This document shows positions 1-9,038 of a DNA stretch of 64,000 nucleotides, one piece after another. The notes beneath the pieces were generated by a model that did not search any database, had not been told where the DNA came from, and saw only the letters and a list, made by a program, of their open reading frames with translations. The DNA lies in assembly GCF_000744935.1 (NCBI RefSeq), contig NZ_JQMW01000011.1, forward strand, positions 310,001-374,000. Reading direction: 5' to 3'. How positions within the stretch are numbered: position 1 is the first letter of the stretch; each line of letters begins with the position of its first letter. This DNA is from Clostridium sp. KNHs214 (GTDB taxonomy: Bacteria; Bacillota; Clostridia; Clostridiales; Clostridiaceae). Both the position numbers and the translations under genes were made by a program.

Positions 1-46
1 AAAGTTCATCATTAATGGATATAATATTATTAAATTTATTTGGCAT
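1..46 (-). CDS. Start of a gene leaving the window on the left
   Basis: An ATG at position 46 on the minus strand follows a strong GGAGGTGG ribosome site 4 bases upstream. Fifteen codons (MPNKFNNIISINDEL) run open to the window edge. Too little is visible to name a family. The start is convincing because of the ribosome site. Confidence 0.6.
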   Translation of the reverse strand, partial: MPNKFNNIISINDEL

Positions 47-186
47 ACTGACCACCTCCAGGTAATATTTGTGTTGTAACTTATATTTAACACGGAAAAA
101 GTCAGTGTACCATATTTATTTTTTGGTAATAGTACCAATTCAACTTTTTATTTTGCAGAATTAAAGTAATTAATTTATGAATAAGT

Positions 187-316
187 AACAAGAGAACAGT
201 TAGTAAAAGTTAGAGTCCTTCAAAAAGTTCAGCTTTGCTGAATTTTCACCACAACTATTACTTTTTAGCTATTACCTATTACTTATCTACAAGTTCTTAT
301 TTATCCAACAATTAAA
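187..316 (+). repeat. Dispersed repeat R3, copy 1
   Basis: About 130 bp nearly identical to 11291-11410, from the AATTCAGC-type hairpin through the motif TTAGCTATTACCTATTACTT to TTATCCAACAATTAAAG. It contains a small hairpin (TTCAGC/GCTGAA) and TTAC/GTAA-rich flanks. It has no coding potential. In both places it lies a little upstream of an R1 element. It is probably a MITE-like or structured intergenic repeat. Confidence 0.75.
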
Positions 317-404
317 GTTATATATTATTATATATAAATCCTAATCATACCTACATATTTACGCTGGCTACCGCCCAATAAAAGATTTTTAAAGCGCTAA
401 AGAG

Positions 405-512
405 AAAAGGAGCTGTTGCACTAAGAATAAATTCTACAATATATTGTTTTAACTTTAAACTTCCAAAACAATATATTGCATGTGAATTCCTTAATGCAAC
501 AGCTCCCTTTTT
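405..512. repeat. Dispersed palindromic repeat R4, copy 1
   Basis: A long imperfect palindrome begins GGAGCTGTTGCA and ends TGCAACAGCTCC, with inner arms around ACAATATATTG, and is followed by a T-run. A related palindrome with GGGCTGT/ACAGCCC ends lies at 44879-44975. It could act as a terminator or be a MITE. Confidence 0.75.
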
Positions 513-529
513 CATTTTATGCATGAACT

Positions 530-786
530 GAAAAATCTGTCTTTAAGGTAACAATAAATATATTTTCTTAGACTATTGAGCTAGCCTTAGAAATTCTTTG
601 TTTTGAAATTTCAATACCCGTTAAGAAGCTTTCATGTTTGAGCGCCGTCAGAAGCGAGTTTGAAAGCTTTAGGGTATTGAAATTTGAAAACATTAGAATT
701 TCTTGGCGTATTGCGAGTAGTCTAAGAAAATATATTTATTCTGGACTTAAAGACAGATTTTTCTTATTGCACTTGCTTCACAATTT
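530..786 (+). repeat. Long structured hairpin element R1, copy A
   Basis: A roughly 235-bp near-perfect hairpin runs from GAAAAATCTG to CAGATTTTTC and is followed by a short tail containing TTGCTTC. Outer arms ATAAATATATTTTC and GAAAATATATTTAT pair, as do inner arms TTTGAAATTTCAATA and TATTGAAATTTGAAA. Non-pairing segments GAGCTAGCCTTAGAA and CTTGGCGTATTGCGA face each other as an internal loop. Copies are at 11487-11741 (close) and 10716-10973 (reverse orientation, diverged stems). It sits 3 bases past the stop of the acetyltransferase gene and could also end its transcript. Confidence 0.85.
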
Positions 787-788
787 TC

Positions 789-1295
789 TTATGATGCTAA
801 CTGTAAAAATTCATCCATAGTTATAGAATATTGAATTTCCTTTGGTAATTCCTTATCCTCTGTAAAACCTAATTTTTTAAACGCCCTTTGAGAACGTCTA
901 TTTTTATAATTAATTTTAGCCACCACTTCATCAACTCTCCATTGAAAAAATGCATGTTTTAATCCTTCAAATATTGCATTAGTGCCTAATCCCTTGCCCC
1001 ACTTTTCCTTATCGCCAATTACTATTACCATTTCTGCTGCACTGCTTTTAGGAACAAGTCTTAAAAAGCCAACAGGCTCTTCTTCCTTAGTAGTTACCAT
1101 AAAAAAACTTCCATCTTGATTAAATAAATGAGTTAAAATTGGCATGTTAACTCTGTATATTACTTGTTCAATACTCTTACTAACATTTTGTCTTTCATTT
1201 AAATATTGCGTAACTTCATAATCTTTTAGCCAATCTACGATCATCCAAGCATCTGATTTAAACACTTCCTGACGCAATTGCACCTTACCATTCAT
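789..1295 (-). CDS. GNAT-family N-acetyltransferase
   Basis: This 168-residue protein has the fold pattern of RimJ/RimL-like GNAT enzymes, which move an acetyl group from acetyl-CoA to an amine. The acetyl-CoA-binding stretch is visible at about residues 95-110 (GDKEKWGKGLGTNAI), followed by the typical motif B region VVAKINYKNRRSQRAFKKLGF. The substrate cannot be told from sequence. The gene stands alone. Its stop lies 3 bp from the R1 hairpin, which may serve as terminator. The ribosome site (AGGTATGC) is weak, but no better in-frame start is near. Confidence 0.85.
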   Translation of the reverse strand: MNGKVQLRQEVFKSDAWMIVDWLKDYEVTQYLNERQNVSKSIEQVIYRVNMPILTHLFNQDGSFFMVTTKEEEPVGFLRLVPKSSAAEMVIVIGDKEKWGKGLGTNAIFEGLKHAFFQWRVDEVVAKINYKNRRSQRAFKKLGFTEDKELPKEIQYSITMDEFLQLAS

Positions 1296-1319
1296 TTTGC
1301 ATACCTGTTGTATAAAATC

Positions 1320-1620
1320 TACTAAAAGCTAATATTTAGAGATTTATTCCTTATTCAACGCAACCTGTTTCGTCATAAGACTACTCCAGTTTGATATGTT
1401 GCTCCAAAGGCTTAAATTCCTGCACAACGCACAGTACATATACAAGTTTACGTTTAAGTGTAATATCTTGTATTTACTTATTTTGCTTGGTTGTCGCTAA
1501 CTACTTACGCAAGTAGTCTTATTCATACACTAACCCCCTCTAGGTTTTACCCTATGATTACACCACTTTCGCAATGTATGGGATTCACAATAGCTAATTA
1601 ATATTATACACAAAATAAGA
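1320..1620 (-). other. Non-coding stretch with possible decayed IS200/IS605-type DNA
   Basis: This stretch has no intact gene. On the minus strand it holds a perfect small hairpin (ACTACTTGCG/CGCAAGTAGT near 1505) and short open segments ending QVALNKE and EFKPLEQHIKLE, which faintly recall the degenerate C-terminal tails of TnpB proteins. Nothing firm can be claimed. The rest of the gap to 2132 is AT-rich, with a bulged hairpin (AAAACCCT/GTGGGTTTT, 1704-1744) that may be a terminator. Confidence 0.2.
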
Positions 1621-2132
1621 TAAAATATACATGTGAATTTATATTACATTCCGTTATATTTTGGTAGATTTAATACAACAGTTCACCTCCTCCATAAAAT
1701 AATAAAACCCTACTTAGGGATTTTCTTACATCTCAGTGGGTTTTAAATCAAATATATGTAAGGCGTGTAAGCCTCAATCTTTTATATCAAATACTGTATT
1801 GTACTGTCAATGGCTGGAATTTACCTCTACTAAGGTTTATTTAAAAATGGAAGTTAAAAAGTGCCTTTCCCTTAGTTTTGCTCCCTAATCTAACTACACT
1901 CCATTAAATCCAAATTAATTGAAAAAAAAGTTAGTTAATTAACATTTTCGTAAGAAATTCTTCATTTTTATAGTATGCATTTTGTAATATGTTTCCTTTA
2001 ATATTAAATTATAATATTAATTTAACTTAAACTGCTCGAACCACAAGTTTTTACACTAAATTCTATAAACAAAGTACTAAAATAGCTAATCCATATATGG
2101 ATATTATATCACTGATATTTAAGGAGGTTATT

Positions 2133-2771
2133 ATGGAAGGCATGTGCAATGATAATCAAATTTACAAGAGAAAAAAATTAAAAAAACGAAATATTAAGAT
2201 TAATAGATTTAAATACAAAATAATGTTCCTCACCCTGCTTATTATCATCCTCCTAATTTATTTTTCAAGTAATTTAATGAATGATAAAAATTACAATTAT
2301 AAATTAGGTAAAAAAATATATACATCAATGAATGATAAACAAAATAGAACAAAGGCCTATGTCAGCGCTGTATATCTCAATGGCGGCTATTCTGAAAATA
2401 CCTGCGTATATTTTTTAGCTGAGGTTTTAAGAATGAGTGGCGAAAAAATTGATGTTAGTGTTTGTAATACTGCTAAAATTTTAGATATAATGAAAAGGGA
2501 CGGCTGGAAAATAGAAAGAAATTATAAAAAGTTAAAGCCAGGAGATATTTGCTTTACTACTGATGAATTATTGAATAAGAATGGAACTCCAACCCACACC
2601 TATATATTTATGGGATGGAAAAAAGAAGGAAATTATGATTATGCCTATATTTGTGACAATCAAGCTAAAGATTATAATGGCAAAATATATCATTTAAGAA
2701 ACATAACAAAAGCAGAAAAGATGGGTAAAAACGTTAAGGAACCTTTTAGCTTTTTTATGTATAAAAAATAA
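2133..2771 (+). CDS. Membrane-anchored CHAP/NlpC-like cysteine peptidase candidate
   Basis: The 212-residue product has a basic N-terminus (RKKLKKRNIK), one transmembrane segment at about residues 30-50, and an extracytoplasmic domain. That domain carries an NTCVYFLAEVLR motif (candidate nucleophile Cys), KPGDICFT, a THTYIFMGW motif (candidate His) and a DNQ. This Cys-His-Asn/Asp order fits CHAP or NlpC/P60 hydrolases that cut peptidoglycan cross-links. I chose the start at 2133 because AAGGAGG lies 6 bases upstream; the earlier in-frame ATG has no site. It precedes the response regulator by 116 bp, so cell-wall remodelling linked to the two-component system is plausible but unproven. Confidence 0.65.
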   Translation: MEGMCNDNQIYKRKKLKKRNIKINRFKYKIMFLTLLIIILLIYFSSNLMNDKNYNYKLGKKIYTSMNDKQNRTKAYVSAVYLNGGYSENTCVYFLAEVLRMSGEKIDVSVCNTAKILDIMKRDGWKIERNYKKLKPGDICFTTDELLNKNGTPTHTYIFMGWKKEGNYDYAYICDNQAKDYNGKIYHLRNITKAEKMGKNVKEPFSFFMYKK

Positions 2772-2887
2772 TTTCTATACTTATTATATACATTTAAAAC
2801 AGTAAAGCTAGTGATTGTGCACTAATAGCTGTCGATTGCACTCTAACCACTAAACAGGCTGATACTAAAATATACTAATACGGGGGG

Positions 2888-3595
2888 ATGGACGTGGAGG
2901 ACACTTATAATGTACTTGTAGTGGATGATGAAAAAGAAATTAGGGATGCTATTGAAGTATACTTAAGAAGTATGGAAAACATAAAAATAATAAAAGCAGC
3001 GGATGGATTAGATGCTTTAGATGCTCTAGAAAATAATGAGGTTCACGTAATACTTTTAGATATAATGATGCCTAAATTGGATGGCATACGAACCTGCATG
3101 AAGATAAGAGAAAAAAGAAATATCCCTATTATAATGTTATCTGCTAAAAGTGAGGATACAGATAAAATTTTGGGACTAAATATAGGCGCTGATGACTATA
3201 TAACTAAGCCCTTTAATCCATTGGAGCTAGTGGCAAGGGTAAAATCTCAACTCAGGAGATATATAAATTTTGGGAATTTCCCTAAAAACTCTAATGATCA
3301 AATAGTTATAGATGGACTAGTCATAAATAAAACAAGACATGAGGTTACTGTTGATGGAAGCTCTGTAAAGCTTACCCCTATAGAATACGATATACTTCTG
3401 CTTTTAGCTGAAAACCGAGGCAGGGTTTTCCCTTCTAATGAAATATATGAAAGGGTTTGGAATGAGCCTTCCTTTAAGACAGAAAATACCGTATCAGTGC
3501 ATATACGAAGGCTTAGAAAAAAAATCGAAATAAATCCTAAAGAGCCTAGATATGTAAAGGTGGTGTGGGGAGTTGGATACAAAATTGAAAAATAA
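2888..3595 (+). CDS. OmpR/PhoB-family response regulator
   Basis: The 235-residue protein has an N-terminal receiver domain (VVDDEKE acidic pocket, phosphoacceptor Asp58 in LLDIMMPK, Thr/Ser and Lys switch residues in MLSAKSED and ITKPFNP). A winged-helix DNA-binding domain follows (LTPIEYDILLLLAENRGRV, ENTVSVHIRRLRKKIE, VWGVGYKIE). It would be phosphorylated by the kinase encoded just downstream and then bind promoter DNA. A GGGGGG site lies just before the ATG. The kinase reading frame overlaps its last 23 bp, so the two are translationally coupled. Confidence 0.95.
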   Translation: MDVEDTYNVLVVDDEKEIRDAIEVYLRSMENIKIIKAADGLDALDALENNEVHVILLDIMMPKLDGIRTCMKIREKRNIPIIMLSAKSEDTDKILGLNIGADDYITKPFNPLELVARVKSQLRRYINFGNFPKNSNDQIVIDGLVINKTRHEVTVDGSSVKLTPIEYDILLLLAENRGRVFPSNEIYERVWNEPSFKTENTVSVHIRRLRKKIEINPKEPRYVKVVWGVGYKIEK

Positions 3596-5768
3596 GCTCC
3601 TAAATAACTCAAGTTTGTGCAATTTTCTAGAAAGATTTATACTTATTTTATTTATAGCGCTTATAATTCTTTTTACTATAATAAATTCCAATATGTCTTC
3701 TATTCACTATAAAAAAGAAGACATTAATTCTACAGAAAGTTCTTTAACGCAAATAAATTCAAAAATTGATACTGTAAAAAACTATGAAAAGGGTAAAATA
3801 GATATTAATTTGATAGATTTCAACGCCTGGATGCTACATTGCGCAACACCTAGTAATTTATCTGTTTATAAAAAAACCAATAATTTGAGAATACTCTCTG
3901 AAAAATCTCAAGAAGAACTTACTAAATTAAGCAAAAATTTAAAACCTACATGGGCTGGAAATGATTATAGTCGATTAGTAAAGTTTATAGTAATTGATAA
4001 AAACAAGCTTACATTTATCACTAACGATATGGATAATATAGATTTTATTAAAAACAATGTTAAAGCATTTTCTCAAGAAGATGGTCAGTTTTATAATTAT
4101 GTTTCCAGTAAAGGCAAGTGGTACAATTTGTCCTATAATTCTTCTTCGGCACCTGCACACAACTATGATGATTCAAATTCTAACAATTCAAATATTATTA
4201 TACACAACCCTGGAAATTTTGTTGAGGCATATTGGTTTCCAATAGACTATGAATATTCTAGAGAAGATAACTTATTACTTGAAAAATTATTTAATGAATC
4301 CAAACAAAATTTAACTTCTCAAGTAACTTCTTTAAAATCCAACATTGTAAGAATGAAAAATGATATAACTAAAGCTAAAGTAGCAATAGTTATTTGTTGC
4401 ATTTTAATTTTTATAATTTTGTTTGCTCTTTATTGTTTAGGAAAAACCCGCATTCTTAGGGGCATAAAAAATAACTTCTTATGGAGAGCTGCAAAATCTA
4501 TAGATAATAAATTTCAAAATAAAGGTGTTATTTTTAAAGTTACATTTTTTGTTCTATCCACTGTATTTACATTCTTTATATACCTTATTAGCCTATTTGC
4601 TTTAAATTCAAGTATTATAGGATTATTAGTTTTATTTATACCTTGGACATTTATATATTTTATATTTATATTGCCTAGGATGATTAAATTTTTGAAATAT
4701 CTAAATGATATAATAAAGGGCTCAGACAACATAACCAGTGGAAATTTAAATTATCTTATTCCTGAAAAGGGAGATAAATCTCTCAAAAAATTAGCTCATA
4801 ATATAAATAAAATTAATAAGGGATTTAAGGTGTCCATTGAGGATAAAATAAAAAACGAACGATTAAAAAGTCAGCTAGTAGCCAATGTATCCCATGATTT
4901 AAAAACTCCGCTTACTTCTATAATAAATTCAACCGATATATTATTAAGAGAAGATATTTCAGTGGAAGAAAGAGAAGAATATTTGAAAATTCTCCATAGA
5001 AAAAGCCTAAAACTAAAAAAACTTATAGAAGATTTATTTCAAATATCAAAAATTAACAGTGGTAAAGTGGAATTAAACAAGGAAAATGTGGATGTTTTAG
5101 AGCTAGTGAATCAATCCATAGCTGAATACTCTGATACAGACATCTACAATAATAAGAACTTAAATTTTATTATAAGGCCTTTTAAAGAAAATATAGAAAT
5201 GAATTTAGATGGAAATAAAATGTCTAGAGTTTTTGAAAATATAATTAATAACACCCTAAAGTATTCTTTGAAAGATACTCGGGTCTATGTGGATATTGAG
5301 CCTCTAAATAGTAGCAATTCCCTTAATCATAATGGACATAGCAATACTGGTGGCATTGTCAATGATTATAGTAACTCTAGTAATTACAATACTAATAATA
5401 CTACCAATAATACCACCAATAATACTACTACCAATAATACCAATAACAATATTAACAATAATACTACTACCAATAACAATAATGATAATAATGCCAATAA
5501 TTCTATTGGCAATGAAGACACTAAAAATAATTCTAATGCATTTGGCGGAATTAAAATAATCTTTAAAAATATCTCCTCTACCGCATTAGATTTTGACAAA
5601 GAAGAAATCTTCGAAAGATTTACCAGAGGGGATGAATCCAGAAATTCACATATAGATGGCAATGGATTAGGTCTTGCTATAGCTAAAAGCATAGTAGAGC
5701 TGCATGGAGGAAAAATGTATGTGGATTTTGATGGTGACCTTTTTAAATCTATAATTGAACTTTATTAG
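3573..5768 (+). CDS. Sensor histidine kinase, VanS-like, with Asn/Thr-rich insert
   Basis: The 731-residue membrane kinase has TM1 at about residues 18-40, a large extracytoplasmic sensor to about 270, then TM segments near 270-290 and 320-370. A linker leads to the H box ANVSHDLKTPLTS (phospho-His441), the N box FENIINNTLKYS (about 555-563), and FERFTRGDESR and GNGLGLAIAKS near the end. The G1 DxGxG box is replaced by KNISSTALDFD, as in a known clostridial subgroup. About 75 Asn/Thr/Ser residues are inserted inside the ATPase domain between N box and F box (about 578-655). The start is TTG with GGGGAG just upstream, overlapping the regulator gene. Confidence 0.9.
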   Translation: MDTKLKNKLLNNSSLCNFLERFILILFIALIILFTIINSNMSSIHYKKEDINSTESSLTQINSKIDTVKNYEKGKIDINLIDFNAWMLHCATPSNLSVYKKTNNLRILSEKSQEELTKLSKNLKPTWAGNDYSRLVKFIVIDKNKLTFITNDMDNIDFIKNNVKAFSQEDGQFYNYVSSKGKWYNLSYNSSSAPAHNYDDSNSNNSNIIIHNPGNFVEAYWFPIDYEYSREDNLLLEKLFNESKQNLTSQVTSLKSNIVRMKNDITKAKVAIVICCILIFIILFALYCLGKTRILRGIKNNFLWRAAKSIDNKFQNKGVIFKVTFFVLSTVFTFFIYLISLFALNSSIIGLLVLFIPWTFIYFIFILPRMIKFLKYLNDIIKGSDNITSGNLNYLIPEKGDKSLKKLAHNINKINKGFKVSIEDKIKNERLKSQLVANVSHDLKTPLTSIINSTDILLREDISVEEREEYLKILHRKSLKLKKLIEDLFQISKINSGKVELNKENVDVLELVNQSIAEYSDTDIYNNKNLNFIIRPFKENIEMNLDGNKMSRVFENIINNTLKYSLKDTRVYVDIEPLNSSNSLNHNGHSNTGGIVNDYSNSSNYNTNNTTNNTTNNTTTNNTNNNINNNTTTNNNNDNNANNSIGNEDTKNNSNAFGGIKIIFKNISSTALDFDKEEIFERFTRGDESRNSHIDGNGLGLAIAKSIVELHGGKMYVDFDGDLFKSIIELY
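5380..5535 (+). repeat. AAT/ACC trinucleotide microsatellite within the kinase gene
   Basis: Runs of AAT, ACC and ACT codons give long stretches of Asn and Thr. Such arrays can change length by slippage in whole codons, which would alter insert length without breaking the frame. The insert falls where ATPase domains tolerate loops (the ATP-lid side). Confidence 0.85.
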
Positions 5769-5796
5769 AGTATTTTACTTACTAATTTTGTAATAA

Positions 5797-5833
5797 AATA
5801 AAAGCTATACTCCATGGGGAATATAGCTTTTAT
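5797..5833. terminator. Bidirectional terminator between kinase and DUF1846 gene
   Basis: The arms ATAAAAGCTATA and TATAGCTTTTAT pair across a short loop, with A-rich left and T-rich right flanks. It can serve both convergent genes. Confidence 0.8.
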
Positions 5834-5950
5834 TTTATATATTAAACGCATATGCCAGTTACAAGATACATTATATACATTAAACATATTAGACATATTA
5901 GACACAAATCGGCATAATTCGGTATAATTCGGTAGGTGCCTGGCACCTTA

Positions 5951-7453
5951 TTAATAATAAAGGCTTTCTGTTGGATACTCTGCGTCACAAGTTATATCAA
6001 TGCCAAGTCTTCTGAAGGTTTGCTCATCATTTGTGCTTATGATTGTAGTAGAGTGAGCCTGACAACCTTTTAGCATGGATAGTTTTTCCATAGCCACTTG
6101 TGCAGTTGGATTTGTTGCTGCGCATATGCTAAGAGCAATTAAAACTTCCTCACAAGTTAAAGCAGTGTTTTTAATACCTAGAGTTTTTGATTTTAGGTTT
6201 ATTATAGGTTCAAGTATAACTGGAGAAATAAGGTGAATTTCATCAGATATATTAGCTAGGTGTTTAACAGCATTTAAAATTACCGCTGCTGTTCCATCCA
6301 TTACATTTGAACCCTTACCAGTAAGTATTGTGCCATCATTAAGTTCTAATGCTACTGCTGGACAAATTTCATTTTTATGAGATTTCTCCTTTAATTCAGC
6401 TGAACGCATTCTTGCAGGTATAACAACTTTTCTATCTTCTTGTTTTAAATTAAGTTCTTCCATAATAAGTTTAACTCTTTGCATAGTTTCCTTATCTGTA
6501 TAACCTTTTTTATATTCGCATCCAGTTTTGAAATATCTTCTTATTATCTCCTGCTTAGAAGCTTCTTTTACAACCTCGTCATCAGTAATTCCAAAGCCTA
6601 CTCTATTTACCCCCATATCTGTTGGTGATTTATATATAGACTCTTCACCTGTTATCTTCTCTATAATTCTTTTAAGCACAGGAAAAGTTTCAATATCTCT
6701 ATTGTAGTTTACAGCTACTTTATTATAAGCATCAAAATGGAATGAATCGATCATGTTTACATCTTTAAGATCTGCTGTAGCAGCTTCATAAGCTATATTT
6801 AAAGGATGCTTTAATGGAACATTCCATACTGGGAAGGTTTCAAATTTTGAATACCCTGCCACGTTCCCCCTTTTATATTCATGGTAAAGCTGACTTAAAC
6901 ATGTAGCTAATTTACCACTACCTGGACCTGGAGCTGTTACTACAACTATAGGCTTTGAAGTTTCAATATATGGATTTTTACCATATCCTTCATCGCTTAC
7001 AATTGTGTCTACATCTGTAGGGTATCCCTTAGTAGCTCTATGTTTATATACTTTTATACCTCTACGCTCTAATCTATTTATAAAAACAGTAGTTGCTGGT
7101 TGTCCATCGTATCTAGTAATAACAACACTATTTACCTCTAAATCATAGGATCTTAAATCGTCAATAAGTCTTAAAACATCCATATCATAAGTGATTCCGA
7201 AATCACCTCTTATCTTATTTCTTTCGATATCTCCAGCATATACACAAATAACTATTTCAACTTTTTCTTTTAATTTGTGTAGAAGTTTTATTTTTGCATT
7301 TTCATCAAATCCAGGTAAAACTCTCTTTGCATGAAGATCAAATAGAAGTTTTCCTCCAAATTCTATGTACAATTTGTCATAGTTGTTAACTCTTTCCAAG
7401 ATATACTTTGATTGTTCTTCTAAATACTTTTTGTGATCAAATCCTATACGCAT
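5951..7453 (-). CDS. DUF1846 family protein (UPF0371)
   Basis: This 500-residue protein matches in length and character the DUF1846 family, which is common in Firmicutes and has no established reaction. A glycine-rich segment [18 protein letters not shown] (about 170-188) looks like a nucleotide-binding loop. The N-terminus [19 protein letters not shown] is typical. The remainder is soluble with no signal peptide, so it is cytoplasmic. It is alone in its transcription unit, with a terminator beyond its stop. Upstream bases AGGATGGTGAAG give an acceptable ribosome site. Function remains unknown. Confidence 0.85.
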   Translation of the reverse strand: MRIGFDHKKYLEEQSKYILERVNNYDKLYIEFGGKLLFDLHAKRVLPGFDENAKIKLLHKLKEKVEIVICVYAGDIERNKIRGDFGITYDMDVLRLIDDLRSYDLEVNSVVITRYDGQPATTVFINRLERRGIKVYKHRATKGYPTDVDTIVSDEGYGKNPYIETSKPIVVVTAPGPGSGKLATCLSQLYHEYKRGNVAGYSKFETFPVWNVPLKHPLNIAYEAATADLKDVNMIDSFHFDAYNKVAVNYNRDIETFPVLKRIIEKITGEESIYKSPTDMGVNRVGFGITDDEVVKEASKQEIIRRYFKTGCEYKKGYTDKETMQRVKLIMEELNLKQEDRKVVIPARMRSAELKEKSHKNEICPAVALELNDGTILTGKGSNVMDGTAAVILNAVKHLANISDEIHLISPVILEPIINLKSKTLGIKNTALTCEEVLIALSICAATNPTAQVAMEKLSMLKGCQAHSTTIISTNDEQTFRRLGIDITCDAEYPTESLYY

Positions 7454-7896
7454 GTTTACGCTTCACCATCCTAAAATAATTTTATAAGTTTAAATAATGC
7501 CTTTAACAAAAATAAATATATTTAGCCTTATTGTAGTTTCTAATGTAATTTCTATAGTAGAAACTAATTAATAAGAATAAATATATTTTAATTAACCAAT
7601 TGATTATAATTCCTATTGTTATAGTGATACATAAATTAATAAGAATGCAACATTCCTGAATAATATATAAAATTTTGTATCCAAATTAAGGATACATAAA
7701 TTAAAAAGAATAAACAGATTTTAATGAAGAATTTCTAATAGATTCTCTAATAAAAATTCTAATAGATTTTAAAATATAAAATACAAATATTAACTCAATA
7801 AATTTCTTTGACATTTCATTATTGCATAGTTTTCTCATAATGTAAATAGCATTTAGGCAGTAAATATAATATATAAATTTTCTTTATTTTCGAAAA

Positions 7897-7932
7897 AAAC
7901 CCTTTAAGCTTATCATATATGACTTAGGGTTT
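7897..7932. terminator. Hairpin in the gap between DUF1846 gene and xpt
   Basis: AAACCCT pairs with AGGGTTT around a 21-base loop with A- and T-runs on either side. The rest of 7454-8070 is AT-rich, with short direct repeats (AATTCTAATAGATT near 7730-7770), and holds no gene I can see. Confidence 0.5.
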
Positions 7933-8070
7933 ATTAATGCCATAAAATATTTTATAATTATAGAAATTTTCTATAATCAACTATTGATCAAAAATTAATA
8001 CCCCCAAATTTTAACTTGAGAGTATTACCTTATAAATTATAATTTTTTTCATTATATTTTTTCATTATAC

Positions 8071-8207
8071 GATTAATCCACAATAAGCATTACATTACCT
8101 GAATTATGAAATTTCTCAAATTAAATTTATTGTTCCCAGCTCTTATGCAAGGCATGGAGGAGAAATTTCATAATTCCATCCCATTGTACCTTTTTGTGGT
8201 TTAATCA
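8071..8207 (-). repeat. Dispersed palindromic repeat R2, copy 1 (reverse)
   Basis: A 137-bp element with matching ends (GATTAATCCACAA / TTGTGGTTTAATC) and inner arms GAATTATGAAATTTCTC / GAGAAATTTCATAATTC. Related copies lie at 47043-47246 and 52346-52511. It is non-coding and sits just after the xpt stop codon, so it could also stop transcription. Confidence 0.85.
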
Positions 8208-8227
8208 TTATACTTTTTTCATTTTTT

Positions 8228-8803
8228 CTATTCAGCAATAAACTCTATTAAATCCTTTGCTAGTTTACCAATACGTGCCAAAGAATAAACATCATATCCC
8301 TTTTCTTTTAATTTATCACGTCCTGGTTGAAATGATTTTTCGACAACAATGCCAATACCAGAAACTTCTGCTCCTGCCTGTTCTACTAATCTTGCAGCAC
8401 CTAAAGCAGCCTCTCCATTAGCCAAAAAATCATCTATAACTAGTATCTTATCTTCTGCTGTTATATATTTTTTTGACAAGGTTAGTTCATAATCTACTCC
8501 TTTAGTAAAAGAGTGAATTGTAGTTTGATATACATCATCTTTTAAAATCTTTGACGATTGCTTTTTTAAAGTTACCATAGGCAAATTCATCTGCATAGCA
8601 GTCATAACCGCAGGAGCAATGCCTGAACTTTCTATTGTAAATACTTTTGTAATACCCTTATCCTGAAAATAGTTTTTAAAATAAGTTCCCATTTGATACA
8701 TTAATTGTGGATCTACTTGATGATTCAAGAAAGAATCAACCTTTAATACATTTTCATTTAATGCATGCCCTTCTTGTAAAATTTTCTTATGCAAAATCTC
8801 CAT
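8228..8803 (-). CDS. xpt: Xanthine phosphoribosyltransferase
   Basis: This 191-residue enzyme converts xanthine and PRPP into XMP in purine salvage. The PRPP-binding motif [16 protein letters not shown] lies at about residues 121-136. [16 protein letters not shown] at the N-terminus and KKSYQPG-like [10 protein letters not shown] near 160 are characteristic of Xpt. Length is as expected. A GAGGAG site lies 9 bases before the ATG. It follows the xanthine permease gene and probably shares its guanine riboswitch, as in the pbuX-xpt pairs of other Firmicutes, although 235 bp of hairpin-rich DNA separates the two. Confidence 0.95.
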   Translation of the reverse strand: MEILHKKILQEGHALNENVLKVDSFLNHQVDPQLMYQMGTYFKNYFQDKGITKVFTIESSGIAPAVMTAMQMNLPMVTLKKQSSKILKDDVYQTTIHSFTKGVDYELTLSKKYITAEDKILVIDDFLANGEAALGAARLVEQAGAEVSGIGIVVEKSFQPGRDKLKEKGYDVYSLARIGKLAKDLIEFIAE

Positions 8804-8819
8804 TTGTATATCTCCTCTA

Positions 8820-9035
8820 TTCTATATCTCGTGTAGCTTAGGCTATATTTCACTAGCTTATGGCTTTGCCTTATGTGAAACTCACCCTCCACTTGCTTAC
8901 GCTGAAGTGGGGGCTTACTGGTTAAAATATGGCACTGTCTCATGTATCCTATGGTTACACGGAACTATTTTATTTGCTAATATGTGAACTGCATCCCACT
9001 TACTTCGTTGAAGTGGGGGCTTCGTGTTAAAAATG
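8820..9035. mobile_element. Two IS200/IS605-end-like hairpins inside the xanthine operon
   Basis: Two similar units occur about 110 bp apart: CACTTGCTTACGCTGAAGTG then GGGGCTTACTGG (8890-8923), and CCCACTTACTTCGTTGAAGT then GGGGGCTTCGTG (8994-9026). GAAGTGGG hairpins followed by GGGCTTC are typical of the ends of IS200/IS605-type elements and of their TnpB guide RNAs. No transposase gene remains here. I take the stretch as solo ends or a small non-autonomous element inserted between two operon genes. Confidence 0.4.
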
Positions 9036-9038
9036 TAC

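Noticed and set aside
638-820. A 60-codon frame in R1 copy A, with a related frame in copy C (10673-10870, minus) sharing SEFESFR and SWRI
   Set aside because: The similarity follows from DNA conservation of loops and arms in the hairpin. No ribosome site precedes either start, and both starts differ. I treat the element as non-coding, though codon-level conservation could be tested.
5384-5692. Leu/Val-rich frame on the minus strand inside the kinase gene
   Set aside because: It is the reverse reading of the AAT/ACC repeat tract and has no ribosome site.
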